Notes: generated by a model from the sequence alone, not told the origin. A stretch of DNA of 64,000 nt from Daphnia carinata (GCF_022539665.2 NC_081333.1:9856971-9920970); one strand, 5' to 3'; positions 12,774 to 26,200 are shown, numbered from the stretch's first letter. Made by a program: numbers and translations.

Positions 12774-15700
12774 GTTGCATTTTTCTATATAGCGCCCCAT
12801 GGCTGTACGCTCTCAGGCCTTCAGCTGCTGCCACCCAACGAGCTATAGCGATTTCTTGTTTTTTCTATATTCGGAACATGAATCGAATCTCTCACGAGAA
12901 TCGAGATAAAAAAAAAAAATTGCCGCAGAGGATTTTTCTTCCGCATCAATCGATTCCACGGCAAGAGAAATGCCTTTTCGAAGCGCATCGAAAGCGTTCA
13001 GCATTGACTGGAAATCTATGATCGCTTTGGTTCTTTGGTGTTCACGAAGCGTCGGAGGTGAATGTCTAATGAGATCAACGCAGGGACCGTGCCAAGTTCG
13101 GGCGGCGCAAAGCAGAGGATTACACTTGTAACTTGACGCGCCCGCTCCCACAGACATTTGCCTATTTCCCACGCCGAAAAGAAAAGAGTCGCAAGGAAAG
13201 TTGAAAGAGAGAGTTTTTAAACTTCACTATTTTCGGCGCTATTCTTTTCAATTCACACCGCCTAGTTAAATGCCCAAAAGTGAATTTAAAAAAAAAAAAA
13301 AAAAAAGGAAGGAATTTGATAGCAATAGGCATCGATGAACGCGATAGTGACCCAGCCATCCTTTTACGCTTAATCATCAAAGCACCTCTCTTTCTCTTTT
13401 TTTTTTGTTGTTGTCGTTTATCGACTCAAGGCTTTCACGCGTCCGAGCCTATTCCGCCCTCGACCGAATTGGAGAACGCAAATTTTTATTTTATTTATTA
13501 TTTGATTTTCTTTCAAATATGGGGGGGACTGTGAAATATACAGTGGAACCATTTTTTTTTTTTTGTTTTGAAACTCTGACGGTATGAAGTCATAAATAAA
13601 AAATAATAATAATTTTTTTTTGTGGCAACCAGCAGAGAGAAATATTAACTCACGAATACAAGGCGAAAATTGAAAAAAATAAATAAATAAATAAATAAAA
13701 ATGAAAAGAAAACAAGACTTAGCCACATACCGCAGCTAAACCACTTGACGTTCACACGTCACGCACGATCAGTTACGAACTCCTGATTTTTGTATGAGCT
13801 TTGTTCCTTTTTTTCCCCTTACTTTCGTTTTAAAAAGAGATCAAAAAATGACGTCTAAAAATAAAAAGAGTTTGGACCTGAAAAGCAGAGGGAATGGGAA
13901 TCAATAGATATTTGATGTGGTATAAACCTCTCAAAAGAAAAACTAGATAATAAAGAATGCAATAGACAAAAGGAATAGTTGCTCACACAACCGAGAGACC
14001 CCCCTGGTGTACACATTTTTGTTTTTTCATCCTCTTCCACGATAGAAGCAAGAAAATAAAATAAATTCACGCCGGAGATAAGAGAGTCGACCCTTGTACA
14101 GTATAAACATGTTGTGCTACTCCCTACCTGAAACAACAACAAAAAAATACACCAAATAGCTCTCGTTTTTTATTTGAAAGGTTGACTTATACTTGAACGT
14201 TCTGCGACCTACGATCCGGCAGCTGTTAAACTGTTTACTCATAATAACTTCTCATTCTGGACGGGGAGAAAAAAATTACAAAAACCAAAACATTCATCTC
14301 ATTTCCCGTGTCTTGTCGTACTATAGCAGGTCAGCAAACCCTCTTTTGCTTTGTTTTTTTATTCGCTCTTTTCCCTATAAAAGTTTGTGGCTGTTGATCT
14401 TTAAACCAAAAAAAAAAAAATAAAATAAAGGAAAAACTAAAACGATTGCCTCTTGGAATATAGCCGTCTCAATTTGTGCAGGTCGTCTCCCTTCTTCCTC
14501 ATCATCATCGTTCTGCCCCTTCTTCCTCACCGCAGGTTTTTTTTTTTTCTTTTTCACGGTGTTTTGATTACTTTGTCCCGCCAGACCCCTACCCTCGTCA
14601 AAATGAAATCCAAAACATGGGCCCCCAAATTGCCTTTTACAAGCCTTTTTTTTTCTTCTTCTTCTAACAGAGTCGATTTCATTTGGCTTTTTTTTCGCTA
14701 ACAGAATGGTGGAACGAAATCGTTCAACCCTTGATTGTTACAACTTACGAACCTGTTTTTTTTTTCTTTTTTTCAATAGCCAGCCGCCAGCTATGACGCG
14801 GGCGAATTCTAGAGAAAAAAAAGAAAAACAAACGAGAGTCTAATAATGAGTCGATGCGAGGCCGTCGTTCGTTTTTCCCTCCTACCAACTCTATACCAAC
14901 CCTTCACCAATGGCTGCGTCTTTGTGCCCGTGTGATTACACACATCGTCGTGCCGCATTTCTTTCGATTTTACCTCCCATTTTTTAATAACCCAAGTGGA
15001 GACAAAACACGGAAGTCGGTTCATTAAATAACGAACAAAAATCCACAACACAAGACGGTCGTCTTTTTTTTTAAACTGACCCGCAACGACCTCCCCCCTT
15101 GTTTTCTGCCCACAAGGAGCCAGAAGGCCAAAACGAAAAAGAACAAACAAAATTAAAAGAAAAAGACGTGAATTTATTTTTTTTTCCTCGTATCGTTAGA
15201 TTGCGGCTTCGTTACGGCCGATGCGAAGGTGTACGCGTTTACTGTGTGAAATGTGTGCATTTTCAAATAGGTGAAATGAACGCGCCGCGGGGAGGAATAT
15301 ACGGCTGTCCCCAGCTCATCGGCAAATGAAGAGAAACATTTTCTTTCAACTTCTTTCCGTAACCATTCGGCACCCCCCACCCATCCGATGAACCACAACT
15401 CTTCAAACACACCAAGGTGCTTCCCTTTTTCCCACACAGCAATGGGCGCAATTTGTTGTTTTTTTTTTTTTTTCTTCGTTTAGATAGCATTCATGAGAAA
15501 AGATAAAAGAATTAAAGAGAAAAAAGAAAAGAAAAAAAAAAAAAACGATTTTTAGATTTTCACTTTCACGACAGTAGCTGTATATCATCATCCCGCTGGC
15601 GGCTATACGCTCGGTTCGAAGGTGTCTGTTCGTTCGTGTATATACATATAAAAAAAAAACGGGCTGATTATGCCGCCACGCCAAAACGGTTGGCGGCGTG

Positions 15701-18700
15701 ATACTTGACGATGACTTAGAGACCGACCAGCGGGATCGGTATTTCGCCGTATTTATTTAATTTTTTTTTTTTTTTTCTCCTACTTTTTTTTTCGTCCATG
15801 TGTATTTTTAGATATGGCGGCAAACGAGTTGAGCATCAACATACCTACAGAACCTCATAAAAAAAAGACAGCTGACTTTGCTTGGTTCAACTAACAGCAC
15901 ATCACAATGAATGGAACGGCCGACTTTCATCTAATCACTGGAAAGAACGCATAAGAAAAGACACTTTTACGTGCGCAGCCTGTTTGTCCCGCAACGGCCT
16001 GATTTTCTTTTCTCCAATTAGCCCCGACTCGTTTCCGTTTGTCTCATAGGAAATCTGATGCGCAACAGGTGAGTGACGAGAGAAAATAGCGATTTCGTAT
16101 AGTGAAATCGGATACCACCAAATTCACGCCATTGTTCCACGGAATGTGGACAAATTCTTTTTGCCTACTTTTCAGTTACCGCCATGATGGAACGCTCACC
16201 TGCTGGATCCATCATCGGCCGTCTGAACATACATTTTTGCCAATCCAACCTGGTGCAGATCAAATAAAAAGAGAAAAAATGGCGGCGTCTTTCTTACGTG
16301 CTGCCCATCAAATCAGTTTTTTTTTAATGGACATCCGGTTAAAATGGTCGTGAACACATTAAAATATTTCAGCAAAAAAAAAAAAAAAAAAAAAAAAACG
16401 CGCAACCGAAAAAAAAAAAAAAAAAAGTCGTACCGCCATTGTGCTCTTTTAACGTTCTGACGTCAGCAATTTGATTCCGAGAAGAGACGAACGAAAACGG
16501 ATGTGAACAAATGAAAACGTACCGAGTCGCTCAACCTTATGAACGCTTGGCACGTTTACTCCCCCCATTTTTTTCCACTCTCCTTTTTCTTTGTAAGACG
16601 GTGCACGCTCATCTTTTGATTACATCTCGGCCTCTATATATTAGGGGCGTGGGGGTTGCGTATATCCACAGAGTGGCATAATACTTTATTCTCACATTTT
16701 CGTTTTAGAGTTTTAATACTTTGTGTCAGGCATAAAAATGATTGCTACCCCGCGAGTACACGTTCCTTTAATTGTATTTTCGTTTACGAGAGATGGACGC
16801 TGTTGCTTTTTTCTTCTTCTTTATAGACCCTCTTCATGTCATAAATCTCTGGTAGCTGGTATCCCGCGTATTTTCTATTCTTTTCTACCTTTTTTTTTTT
16901 TTTTTCAATAATACATCAAAACTCTTTGATAAAGCTGACCATCTGGACCACCCTGATTCTTGTGCATTGCCCGATTCTTTTCTTACACATTGAACAATTC
17001 AAAATTAAAAATTAAAATTAAAATATAAAGAAAAATGAAAAACCGGAACACTGCAAAGGCCAAAGATGAGGCATCGCCACATACCATCCCACCAGAGAGT
17101 CTCAAAAAAAAAAAGAAAAGAAAGAAAGAAACTTTGAAAGTCATGATATGATAATTTTTTTTGTTCCCCCTTTATTTTTTCTTGTCCCTCCTCAATTCCT
17201 TTAAGTCCACGCCGAACCGCCGAACGGTTGAATATAATGAGAAGTGTCAGTTTGACGCGGCTCAATGACGGTTTAAATTCCGCACCTGTTTTGTCTTTTT
17301 TTTTCAGTTCCCTACATTCCGCGTACGTACACATGCATGTTTACACGGTCCAATCGAGCCCAGACACAGAGATAGCAATCTAGCCGGGGAAAAAAAAGGC
17401 CAGCAAGATTATAGAGAACGATTTGAACGAGGTCGACACGGAGCAGGCATTTCAATTGAATTCCAATGTAGTTGCTTTTGAAAACAACCAAGATAAGTTA
17501 AGTAAATGAAAAAGATCGGCCAAGCTATTGTTTTACGCTTTTTATCCTTCTTCCACGAATGAAGATAAATTTAAAAAAAAAAAAAAAAAAAATTTTAGCT
17601 TGTCGATATCAATGGATCGCTTTTCTCGATTGCACGCCAAAGAAACACGCAGGCCGACGCCGCTTTGTTTCCGTTGTCCCTATTGAAAAACAACCCACAA
17701 CGACCCCGGTTAGTAATTTCATGGCAAGTAGACGGTCAGCAGACCAAAAGAAGTGAAGATTTCAAAACAAAAGAAGAAATGAAAAACAACAAGCGTGAAA
17801 TCCCTTTTTTTTTTTTAAATTTTGTCTGTTATTTCTAGCACCCGCTCCTACTGATTCTTCCGTCTTATTGTTCGGGATGAAAAGAGTGTGGCGTTGCAAT
17901 GGCAGCAGTAATGTGGCTGCCATCGCATTCAGAAAGAGATGAATCGATATTATGAAACAAAAAAATACGAGGCTGGTCACGCGAGGCCAAAACGCCAGCC
18001 GATTGGGTAGTGAATCCAGACATACGAGATGAATGCCCATTGACTTGCACATCTATTGTTTTCGTAAGCAAAACGGAAAAAAAAAAAAAAAAAAAAAAAA
18101 AATCAAAGGGAATAAGTTTAACCAGTACGAAGAAATACTCCCTCATAAACAGAGGGAGTATTTACCAGTATCAGTAATTACGTATCGCGCATTCAAATCC
18201 GCTAAAACGGGAGGAAAAAATTCACTAGATCACAAGTAACCTAAAAATGAATTACACCTTCACATGACCTATCACGTCGAATGCTGCAATAAAGTCTTTG
18301 TTAGTCATGAACAATCACGAGATTTGTGTGGGAGCTTCCTTTCTTCGACTTGTTGATCGGCGCACAAATAATTCCGTTACTCCTCAATTTTTTTTTTCAA
18401 ATTTTTTTTTCCATGGTTCCGTCTCGCACCGTCTACTCTGCCCACTGTGGATCCAGCTGAGGATGAACGTTGTAAACGTGGAAACGACATGTTCGATAAT
18501 TATCTACCTGCGCTGGCACGAGCTCCACTTTGCGGTTGACGCGTGAAGCTACCGGGTTCTACCACTACGTAACGCCATGGCCATCGTTCCGACTGACGTG
18601 GGACGCTTGGCGGATGTTGGCTTCTCGGTGCATTGGCTTCTCCACATCGCAACACTCACACAAAAAGGGAAGGTGGGATAGAGGGATCAAGTCTAAATTT

Positions 18701-19811
18701 AGCTACGTCTCTAATATGTACAGACGATCGTGTTTCAACAAGATCCGGCTGTCGAACAATTCGAATCCAAAACGTAACCGGAATTCAAAACAAGGAAACG
18801 CGTTCACGTGCATAATGGTGATCCACAGTTTTCGCACGCTGTGAGAGAGATCATACAAAAAAAGTCAGTTAAAATCGTGGGGGGTATCGTAAACTAACCC
18901 CATTTTAGAGACGTTCAGTTTACGGTCAAGAAATGAAGAATAAGAAAGAAAAAAAAGAAGGGAGAGTTAGGCTACAAGTTATTCGCCTGACGAGTTGTTT
19001 TTCATCCCGTCGACAGGTAACGTAACGAGCGCGCCCTCTACCCGCTGTGCGCCTATCCACTGGCCAACCGCATAGAAAATACGGAGAAAAGGCGAAGCAA
19101 CAAACGAACAAGCAACAACAACAAGAACGAACAAGAGAAAAAAATTTCCAAAAATAAAAAAAAGAAAACAACAAATGAAAATAAAGTACGGCTGAGAGCT
19201 TGAAGCGCACATCAAGCCTGTGGATAAAGCTAGGTCGTGCAAGCAGCCGGAACACTGATTAGTTGCGTAATGAATGAATAGCACCACGCCTTGTTACATG
19301 CGAGATGAGCGATGATCTCTCGTTATGTTTCATACCCGCGCTGTCCAATTCCTCTACATCCACGAAAAAACCGACTGGGTCATGGAGTAGTTCACGTGAG
19401 TCACGAATATACATATATATATATACATACATATATATATACATATACGCATACTCTCTCTCTCTTTTGCCCCTCTCCAGCGGTGACCTTTCCATTTTGC
19501 TTTATTTTATGCTTCTTGATATTTACTCCCATCCACGGCGGTGGGTGGATTGTTTCGCACGTAAACTCATCCGTCTTTGCAGAACAAGACGCGCTGCTCG
19601 ACAGAGAAGGTTGCAATCCTTCTCCATGTCATAGACGCGATTTCATAACAAAAAATAAGAAAAGAAGAAGCGGCAAACGAAATGCAGAAAAATAAGTCGG
19701 GCGTATTTCGTGAAATGCCGAAGGGAACGCGCAAAATTTACCCGCACGCTAGCCAAACGCCATCTAACGGTCACGAGCGAAGAAAGAATTGAAAAAAATG
19801 AGGCAACTTAC
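6943..19811. other. Gene-poor stretch, possible intron or intergenic DNA
   Basis: No supported gene lies in these 12.9 kb. Contents include poly-A/T tracts, a CTT repeat at 7201-7224, AC repeats near 10078-10093 and 12754-12773, an AAAT repeat at 13676-13699, an AT-rich dinucleotide stretch at 19409-19446, and a 12-bp inverted repeat at 11484-11539. One small minus-strand segment, 16200-16249, has both splice signals and one open frame. Frames of 90-140 codons that look long here are mostly lysine or phenylalanine runs read through homopolymers. Confidence 0.6.
11484..11539. repeat. 12-bp perfect inverted repeat
   Basis: GCTAGTTTAACT at 11484-11495 is repeated as its exact complement at 11528-11539 with 32 bp between. 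Inside this lies a second 7-bp pair (AACTTGT at 11506-11512 and ACAAGTT at 11525-11531) that overlaps the right arm, so two alternative folds are possible. No target-site duplication or transposon gene is visible, and a mobile origin is not supported. Confidence 0.6.
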
Positions 19812-19990
19812 TACTTGCGCTCCCGTGCCGTCTCGTGGCGTAATCTAGCGGCTGTTGCTGGTAGTAATTCAACTGCTCTAATTTCTGCGCTCGCGACGGC
19901 GGTAAACCGGCGTTGCACGTAGGTGTCGGTTGTTGATCTGCCCGCGCAACCCAGGGCTTAAACCAATTACGGTCTTCCTTCATCCTTTCC
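19812..19990 (-). CDS. Candidate coding exon, unidentified gene
   Basis: A 179-bp minus-strand segment lies between a strong acceptor (long T-rich tract ending in TTGCTTCTAG) and a consensus GTAAGT donor. Only one of three frames is open across it. That frame carries an ATG at 19983 with A at -3. The peptide has NWFKPWVA near the start and a polar, glutamine-rich second half containing EQLNYYQQQPLDYATRRHG, typical of a disordered region. It ends one base into a codon, which fits the exon at 1487-1582. It may be internal or a first exon using the ATG at 19983. I cannot name the protein. Of the unassigned segments in the first 28 kb this has the best splice signals. Confidence 0.45.
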
Positions 19991-20595
19991 CTAGAAGCAA
20001 TAAGAAAAAAAAAAGGGAAAACAATAGCTGTAATGAACGATATTCAACGTTTGATTTATGATACATGTATTATTGTAAACGGCGCACTTTATCATTCAGA
20101 AGAACAGTCAACACTTTCAAAATTTTTATCGCATCAGGGCATTTAAAAATTTGAAAGAGCTCCGGCCACGCCTTGTGTTCTTTACGAATCTAGTTCTCGT
20201 GTTAAATGCGCTGTTTTGCCATTTAACCCATTTAATGCGAAGACAATAAACGAAAATGATAAAAGCGTTGTCGACAAAGTTGGGCTGCATGCCTTCATTT
20301 TGCACGCGCCCAAGAAAGGGAGCCCACTACACTTGACGAGTCATGATGAAAGGAAACGACGGGAAAGAACATTTGAAAGTAAACCAAACATTCTAGAGAA
20401 GTGATAGCCCGGGGGAAAAATTACCGTACAACAACTAAGAGTATCTCGAGTTAAAAAAAAAAAAAAGGGGGGGGGGGCTATTCATGTGGTGACGTGAGCC
20501 GGAACTAAAACCAACATTTTATTCCGCATCCAAACCGGAATCGGATTTTATGGCTGGAATGTGATTCAACGGCGGGAAAGAAAAAAAAAACTTAC

Positions 20596-20746
20596 GCCTG
20601 AAGTCAAAGACCCAAGACGGATGACTTAGCTTTTGGCAGACAGGCAACATACAAGTGGGCTTCATCGATGAATAACACAAATATTTAACGTACGAATTTC
20701 TTGCGGCCAGCAAATAAAGATGAACAGACACTTGCCAGTTCGACAT
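20596..20746 (-). CDS. Weak candidate first exon, unidentified gene
   Basis: The minus strand reads from an ATG at 20746 for 50 codons plus one base to a GTAAGT donor preceded by TTCAGGC. The frame starts MSNWQVSVHLYLLAARNS and ends SHPSWVFDFR. It is open for another seven codons upstream, without a further ATG. The one-base overhang matches the exon at 1487-1582. No family is recognised. A 9-bp inverted repeat with a 2-nt centre (CGTGAAACG/CGTTTCACG) sits just upstream of the ATG, around 20749-20768. The support is limited to an open frame, a donor and phase. Confidence 0.25.
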
Positions 20747-23153
20747 TGCGTGAAACGCACGTTTCACGGCTAAAGGTCTTCAACCAAAGAGACGTATCCA
20801 TCTAGGCGTGGGGATGGCAGACCGTAAGACATGGGACGCGCGCTCGTGCGGTAAAGAAGAAAAATCGTGAAAATGCCAGGGAAAAAAAAGACATCACATT
20901 TCATTCACCTCTCGCGCTTTTTTTTTTTTATTCGCTAGGAAAATACGAATAATTCGGTCGCGTCTGCCGTGGAAATCAACATGACATTGCATAAAAAAAA
21001 CTGAAGATGAAACGCGTACAACAAAACATGTAATCAAACGAGATCAAGCAACGATCAAATGATCGTATTTACACCCTTTGGCGATGACTAGTGTTTTAAC
21101 GATGATCAACGCAATCAATTCGCTGGCCAGCCAAAGAGAGACCCATGCCGCGAAAAAATTCAACAACGTAGTAGGTTGAAAATCTCGATTAATAGCGCGA
21201 CATTCCTCTGCATCTAACACTACATTTTCTTAGCTAAAAAAAACAAACACAATCACTAGCATCGTCAATGTAGCGGTGCTTTTGCTACGTCGTTTCGCAT
21301 CATCACCTTGAACAACCAATCATTTTTGATTTGCTGGTCCGTTGGGTTAAGGTCGAATCTCCGTAAAAAGAACCTGCCAATTTTCACACAGACCCACTTA
21401 CAGACACACACACACACATACGAAAAAGACAAGGCAAAGAAGAGTGGCCGTTAACCGCTGAAATCTTTGTTGGGAGAACAGTGGGCTATTTCTGGTGGTA
21501 TACGGTACGTTATCATTATCGACGCGAAGAAGTAATCACACCCATCCAATTTTGTTAATCCCCGCTTTTTATGCAAAACTGTTACCGCAAAGAAAATGCC
21601 ATATTGGTAACGAGATAACAAAATTGGATAGTTGCACACTTGTCGTAAACAAAAATATGCAAGAGACACCATGCTGCCGGGCAGACAAGTTTGACTTTTG
21701 GTGTGGAAAGGAAAGAACAGGCTGGACCGAAGTCATCGACAGGGAAAACCATGGGGAATGCTTAAGGGGACGAGCGGACACGAAAAGCCAGAAGCAGAAC
21801 CGTTGCAATGGATTTAGAACAATGAACCCAAAAAGAAGAGAAAAAGGTCAACGAGGGTAGGCCGATCGGAACTTCTTGTTCCCATAGCAGATGAAAACAT
21901 TTTAAATTGAATTATTAAAAAATTCTGGCTACTCGTCAACTTCTATCCCGTTATTTCTCCGAGCTTGTAATGTGACCTGTCCCTTGCCCAAATGCCGCGA
22001 TCTTGTTTTGTCCCTGGCCAGTTTTTTTTTTCAGTCAAAGAAAAATTAAAAAAACAAAACAAAACTAGCAACTTTTCTTTCAAGTTAAAAAAAAAATCTT
22101 TGCAAATTCCAATTAGAACGGCACTTTTTTTTCTTTTCCACCATCACGAATTATGATATCAGCCGTGGGTTTCAAAATAATGGCTTCCAAATTGTCTACG
22201 TCGACAAGGTCAATCAATTCTCAACAGGCCTCGAACTAGCTGCCATAATAAGCGCAGGTCTCCAAGTTCGGAAAACAGAAATTCGTAGAATGTCTTTATC
22301 ACATCAATTCGGTATAGACGAACAAAAGAAAGCAAAAGCTATTGTGCGCATACCACATCGATGGCTTTTCGTAGTTTCCTTCTGTTCGAGATGCCGAGAT
22401 ACGGTCGTTATAGAGAGCGGCTGATTTAACTATTTGATCATGGGCATAGCTCGCATGCATTTTGAAATTGCGTTGCATCATGTTGAAAACAAAGTCTGGT
22501 CTAAGCACTAGCTACTGTTTTGATATGCTCGCTGCTCTTGTGACACAAATTGTTGCGTGATCTAATTTTCAATTAACAATCCAGTCGAATAACTCAAACT
22601 TACGAAACACCAACGGTGCCAAGGTGGTTTAATGCTACCGAGCATGTGACGTAGAATGAACAGCTTTGAACTTTCCAAATTACATTTCCAGGGCAATTGT
22701 TTTCGACGGCAAGAGCATTCACGGTATCGGAAAAAAAAAACTTCTCATCTGTCGGCTGATCGTTACGTCCTCCGTTATTTTCTTTCTACGGGATGTTCTC
22801 CGATTCGTTAATGAGAACCTGTTTTAACTGTGATTTTCTCGTTATCGATGGAAAGATTTACAGGCAACAATACGGTGGTTTCTACAAGACAAAAAAAAAA
22901 TTCCTAGCAGTTAGTGCCATCTTCCCCGCAACAAAGACCATAGTGGTGTTCATTATGCATAAACGAAACAGTTGAGACACCTGGTCTGTTTTTTAAGCAA
23001 AAAAAAAAGTTGTTTTCTTTGTTTCCGAATTGCCAAACCTTTTTCACGACATCGCGAAATGTGATGAAAAAGCCCATAATTACAAAAAATAATTTTAAGG
23101 TAGTAATAAAAATACAAGCAAGCGTTCCTGGCATATTTAACATGACGACTCAC

Positions 23154-23276
23154 GGCAGCATTTGTTTCACTGCGACAGAAATTTAATAAGCCGTGAAGCA
23201 GTAAAACGCAATTAAGCCGAGCGGGCGAGGCGTGCGCTCCGAGCCTGCGACCCACCAATAAACCCCCGAATGTCAT
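23154..23276 (-). CDS. Weak candidate first exon, unidentified gene
   Basis: The minus strand reads from an ATG at 23276 (G at -3) for exactly 41 codons to a GTGAGT donor at a codon boundary. The peptide starts MTFGGLLVGRRLGAHASP and continues with a leucine-rich hydrophobic stretch (VLLLHGLLNF), so it could be a targeting sequence. The phase differs from the other candidate 5' exons. It would join 1487-1582 only in that exon's first frame. No family is recognised. Confidence 0.22.
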
Positions 23277-26200
23277 CGCAAAATACTTCGCTTCGTTTCA
23301 CTTTCTGTTTCCTCCGCGGTCCCCGCTACATCAGTTTAATGAAAAACGGATCGCGTCATGATCAAGGGCTTTTTAAAAACCGCGAAGGTGAGACCGCATT
23401 CCCTAGCAACACCTTACGTCTTGCCTCGCATCTTTTCACTGCTTCTTCAGCTATTAACTTTCTTTCGATTCTAAACGTGGGTACGGATTCGGGGTGCGAT
23501 AATATTGAACAGACACACACACACACAACGGAATTGATCAAGACACGGATGCTTTTATGGAAAACAATTAACGCTCGACGATGCATAGCAGCAAGATTGT
23601 GCGGTCAGTGAGTTAAAGCTATAACGCCACATAGCCCAATGTCTTTACGGTTCGTTATTGGCGAGTGCTGGTAATAAGTGGTGATGAAAAAAAAAATGAA
23701 AATAAAAACACGAGAGTGATGGTGCGTTGCCAATTGGTCTATCGTGGAAAATCGAGTTTGTATACGGGAAGAATAACGAACGTACTGCATGGCAAACGTA
23801 AGTACCTTCAAGGTTGTTATGCTTTAAGGCGAAGACGGGCCGCCAGGACGATGAGCCCTTCTAAGCTCTTCAAACAGATCCAATAAGAAAATGTTGGGGT
23901 CGTGCACGTACACAGAAAGGAAAGGTTCCAATCACGCAATATTTCGATTTATTGAGTTGTTTTTCGAAAGCACGGCACTAACGACACTAGATAAACACGC
24001 TGGAAGCTGAAGCAATTCACGCGTTTGAAACAGAAACAAACGATGAAGAAAAAAAATTACTTTCTCTCACGAACAACAGTTATTGCAGAAATTTCAGTTA
24101 TTGCTGTAACTAAGATTTCTGAAACTCAAATATTCGTATGTTCCCCTTCTAATGCACCAATCTAAGGAATGGAATACGTAATAGCCAGGAGGGTGCAAAA
24201 CCGGATAAGAGCGAGGTCTGCTGCAGCTACCACTACCCACTAAATCCAAAAGCTAACTGAGAGATCTATCGAATTCCTGTCGCCCACAGACCAAGCCTCC
24301 CGAACGCTAGTGGGCAGGTACAGAAGACGCGGATTCAAAATTTTTTTAGAGGGCACCAGTAATCGCTGCTAGTGCCTTTCTCTCTTCAAGGCATTCAACA
24401 TAACTGGATGAACAAGTCATTGAATACAACAACAAAATAAGGAAAACAAAAAATTGAAAAGTGAAAAATATTCATTTCATTTTCTCCGTGAATATTATGT
24501 TAAACAGTCAATGGCCTGAACTCCGGCTTAGCGATACCAGTTCGTATACGAAAAGCGAAACCAGCAAGGGGTGAATCGTGCCAAACTCTTTGCACGTTGG
24601 AAAGTTAGATGGTTAAGACTTACTTGACTGCCTTAGAGAACAGAAAATTTTCGAATCCAACACGGAGCCGATTTAACTGAACGAGACGTGATAACGGTGC
24701 GATGGTCGCTGTGTTCAACGTAAGATGACGGCGAGTCTAAGCTCAATAACCCACGAAACGTAGATAGCCTCTAAGGCTCATCTACCGCTTATAATAGAGA
24801 GGCCCATCGCTTTCAAGTTCGAGAACAACTTCTTACGTTACGTTTCGCTTGTTGTCTTTCCCCCCTCTTTTTGATGGCCATCAAATTCTCACATACGAGT
24901 ATCCCAACGTCGGCAAAGTTCTTTGTTTCAGGACCAGCCAAGAATGGTCGACAATGTAAACAGATGTGCCCAAGCAATTGCCTATCTTTCTGGACTGATT
25001 TGTGTACATGTTGAGCGCACAGTTGGATGACAGTGACGGAAGAAATAGAGTAATAATCGCGCCTTGTTTTTCTCCCACAATTTGTCTGCTCGCAACGGCG
25101 TGCAGTCGTACAAGATCCTGCCTTCCCCTCATCAGTGAATTGTTCTCACGAATGCTTTTGATATTAGCCACGCCACGAAGAATGTGAAAAACCGCTCGAT
25201 CGAGCGCTCTGCCAACCTTGAACGAATAAATCTAGTAAAAATCAAAGTGTTGCTTTAAAAAGCCGACCATGGACGTTTATTCCTCCCCCCCTTTTTAAAA
25301 AATGACTTTCTTTACCGTAAAACATCGTACCGATTTTTCTAACCTGCGACTAATTCCAGTACACCAGTGCGGCTTGCAAATTCAGGACAAACGGCTATCA
25401 GATACGACAGAAAGACCACAAACAATTTCACTTTCTCCTTTCCTTATTTTTTTTGTTGTTTGTTTGGGGGGAAGGGGTACAAAAAAAACTTGAACTCCCT
25501 AAACCACGAATTGGCAGTCAAAAAAAAAATCCTCAAGAAACTTTCTCCAACTTACAATCTCGGGGTATATTGATTTTTTTTTTTAACTTTGTGGCGTGGT
25601 AGAAAAACATGGGTTCACTGTAATGGAGGGCAGTTCGATTGCCTTGCATTAACTTAGGTTTAAGAATAAGCCCCTTAATCTCAGAATTCTAGCAACGGAC
25701 ACAAAAGAAATTATAGTCTACGGCATTTCAATTGAAATGAAAAACCACGACATGAATTGGAATAGAAAATACAATTACTTTGACTAGCAAATGGGAGTAC
25801 GAGTTACCAACAATTCGAAACCAAGGCAAGAACACGTGACAAAAACTGCAACTCTGATAAACTAACAATAATATTGAAATGGATTACCCAAAATGGCTGA
25901 ATGCAGCAGCGGCACAGGGGAAATGACGGCGAATTGGTCCCAGCCACGTTTCATGAAGGTATGAAAAACTCGTTGCATAATGTAGTGCTCTCGTTTTCGA
26001 GGTGATCTGACGTTAGTAGCAAACATGATTGAGAACGATGCAACGGATTCGAGTTGATGGTTTCAAGGTACTATTTGTGGCAATCTGATCATGGCGGGCA
26101 AACCAGCATGCAGGAACCCGCACATCCACAGTTAGTGTTTTTGGGTTTTGGCGACACAGAAAATTGCAACAATACTGGACTGTTATTGATTGTTGGGCAC

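Noticed and set aside
12843-13172. Minus-strand frame of 109 codons with a helical-looking middle
   Set aside because: It ends in homopolymer-derived Phe and Lys with no splice donor of good quality. I could not support it.
25190-25220. Sequence resembling a tRNA internal promoter (GAGCGCTCTGCC)
   Set aside because: No cloverleaf can be drawn. The similarity comes from the GCTCGATCGAGC palindrome.
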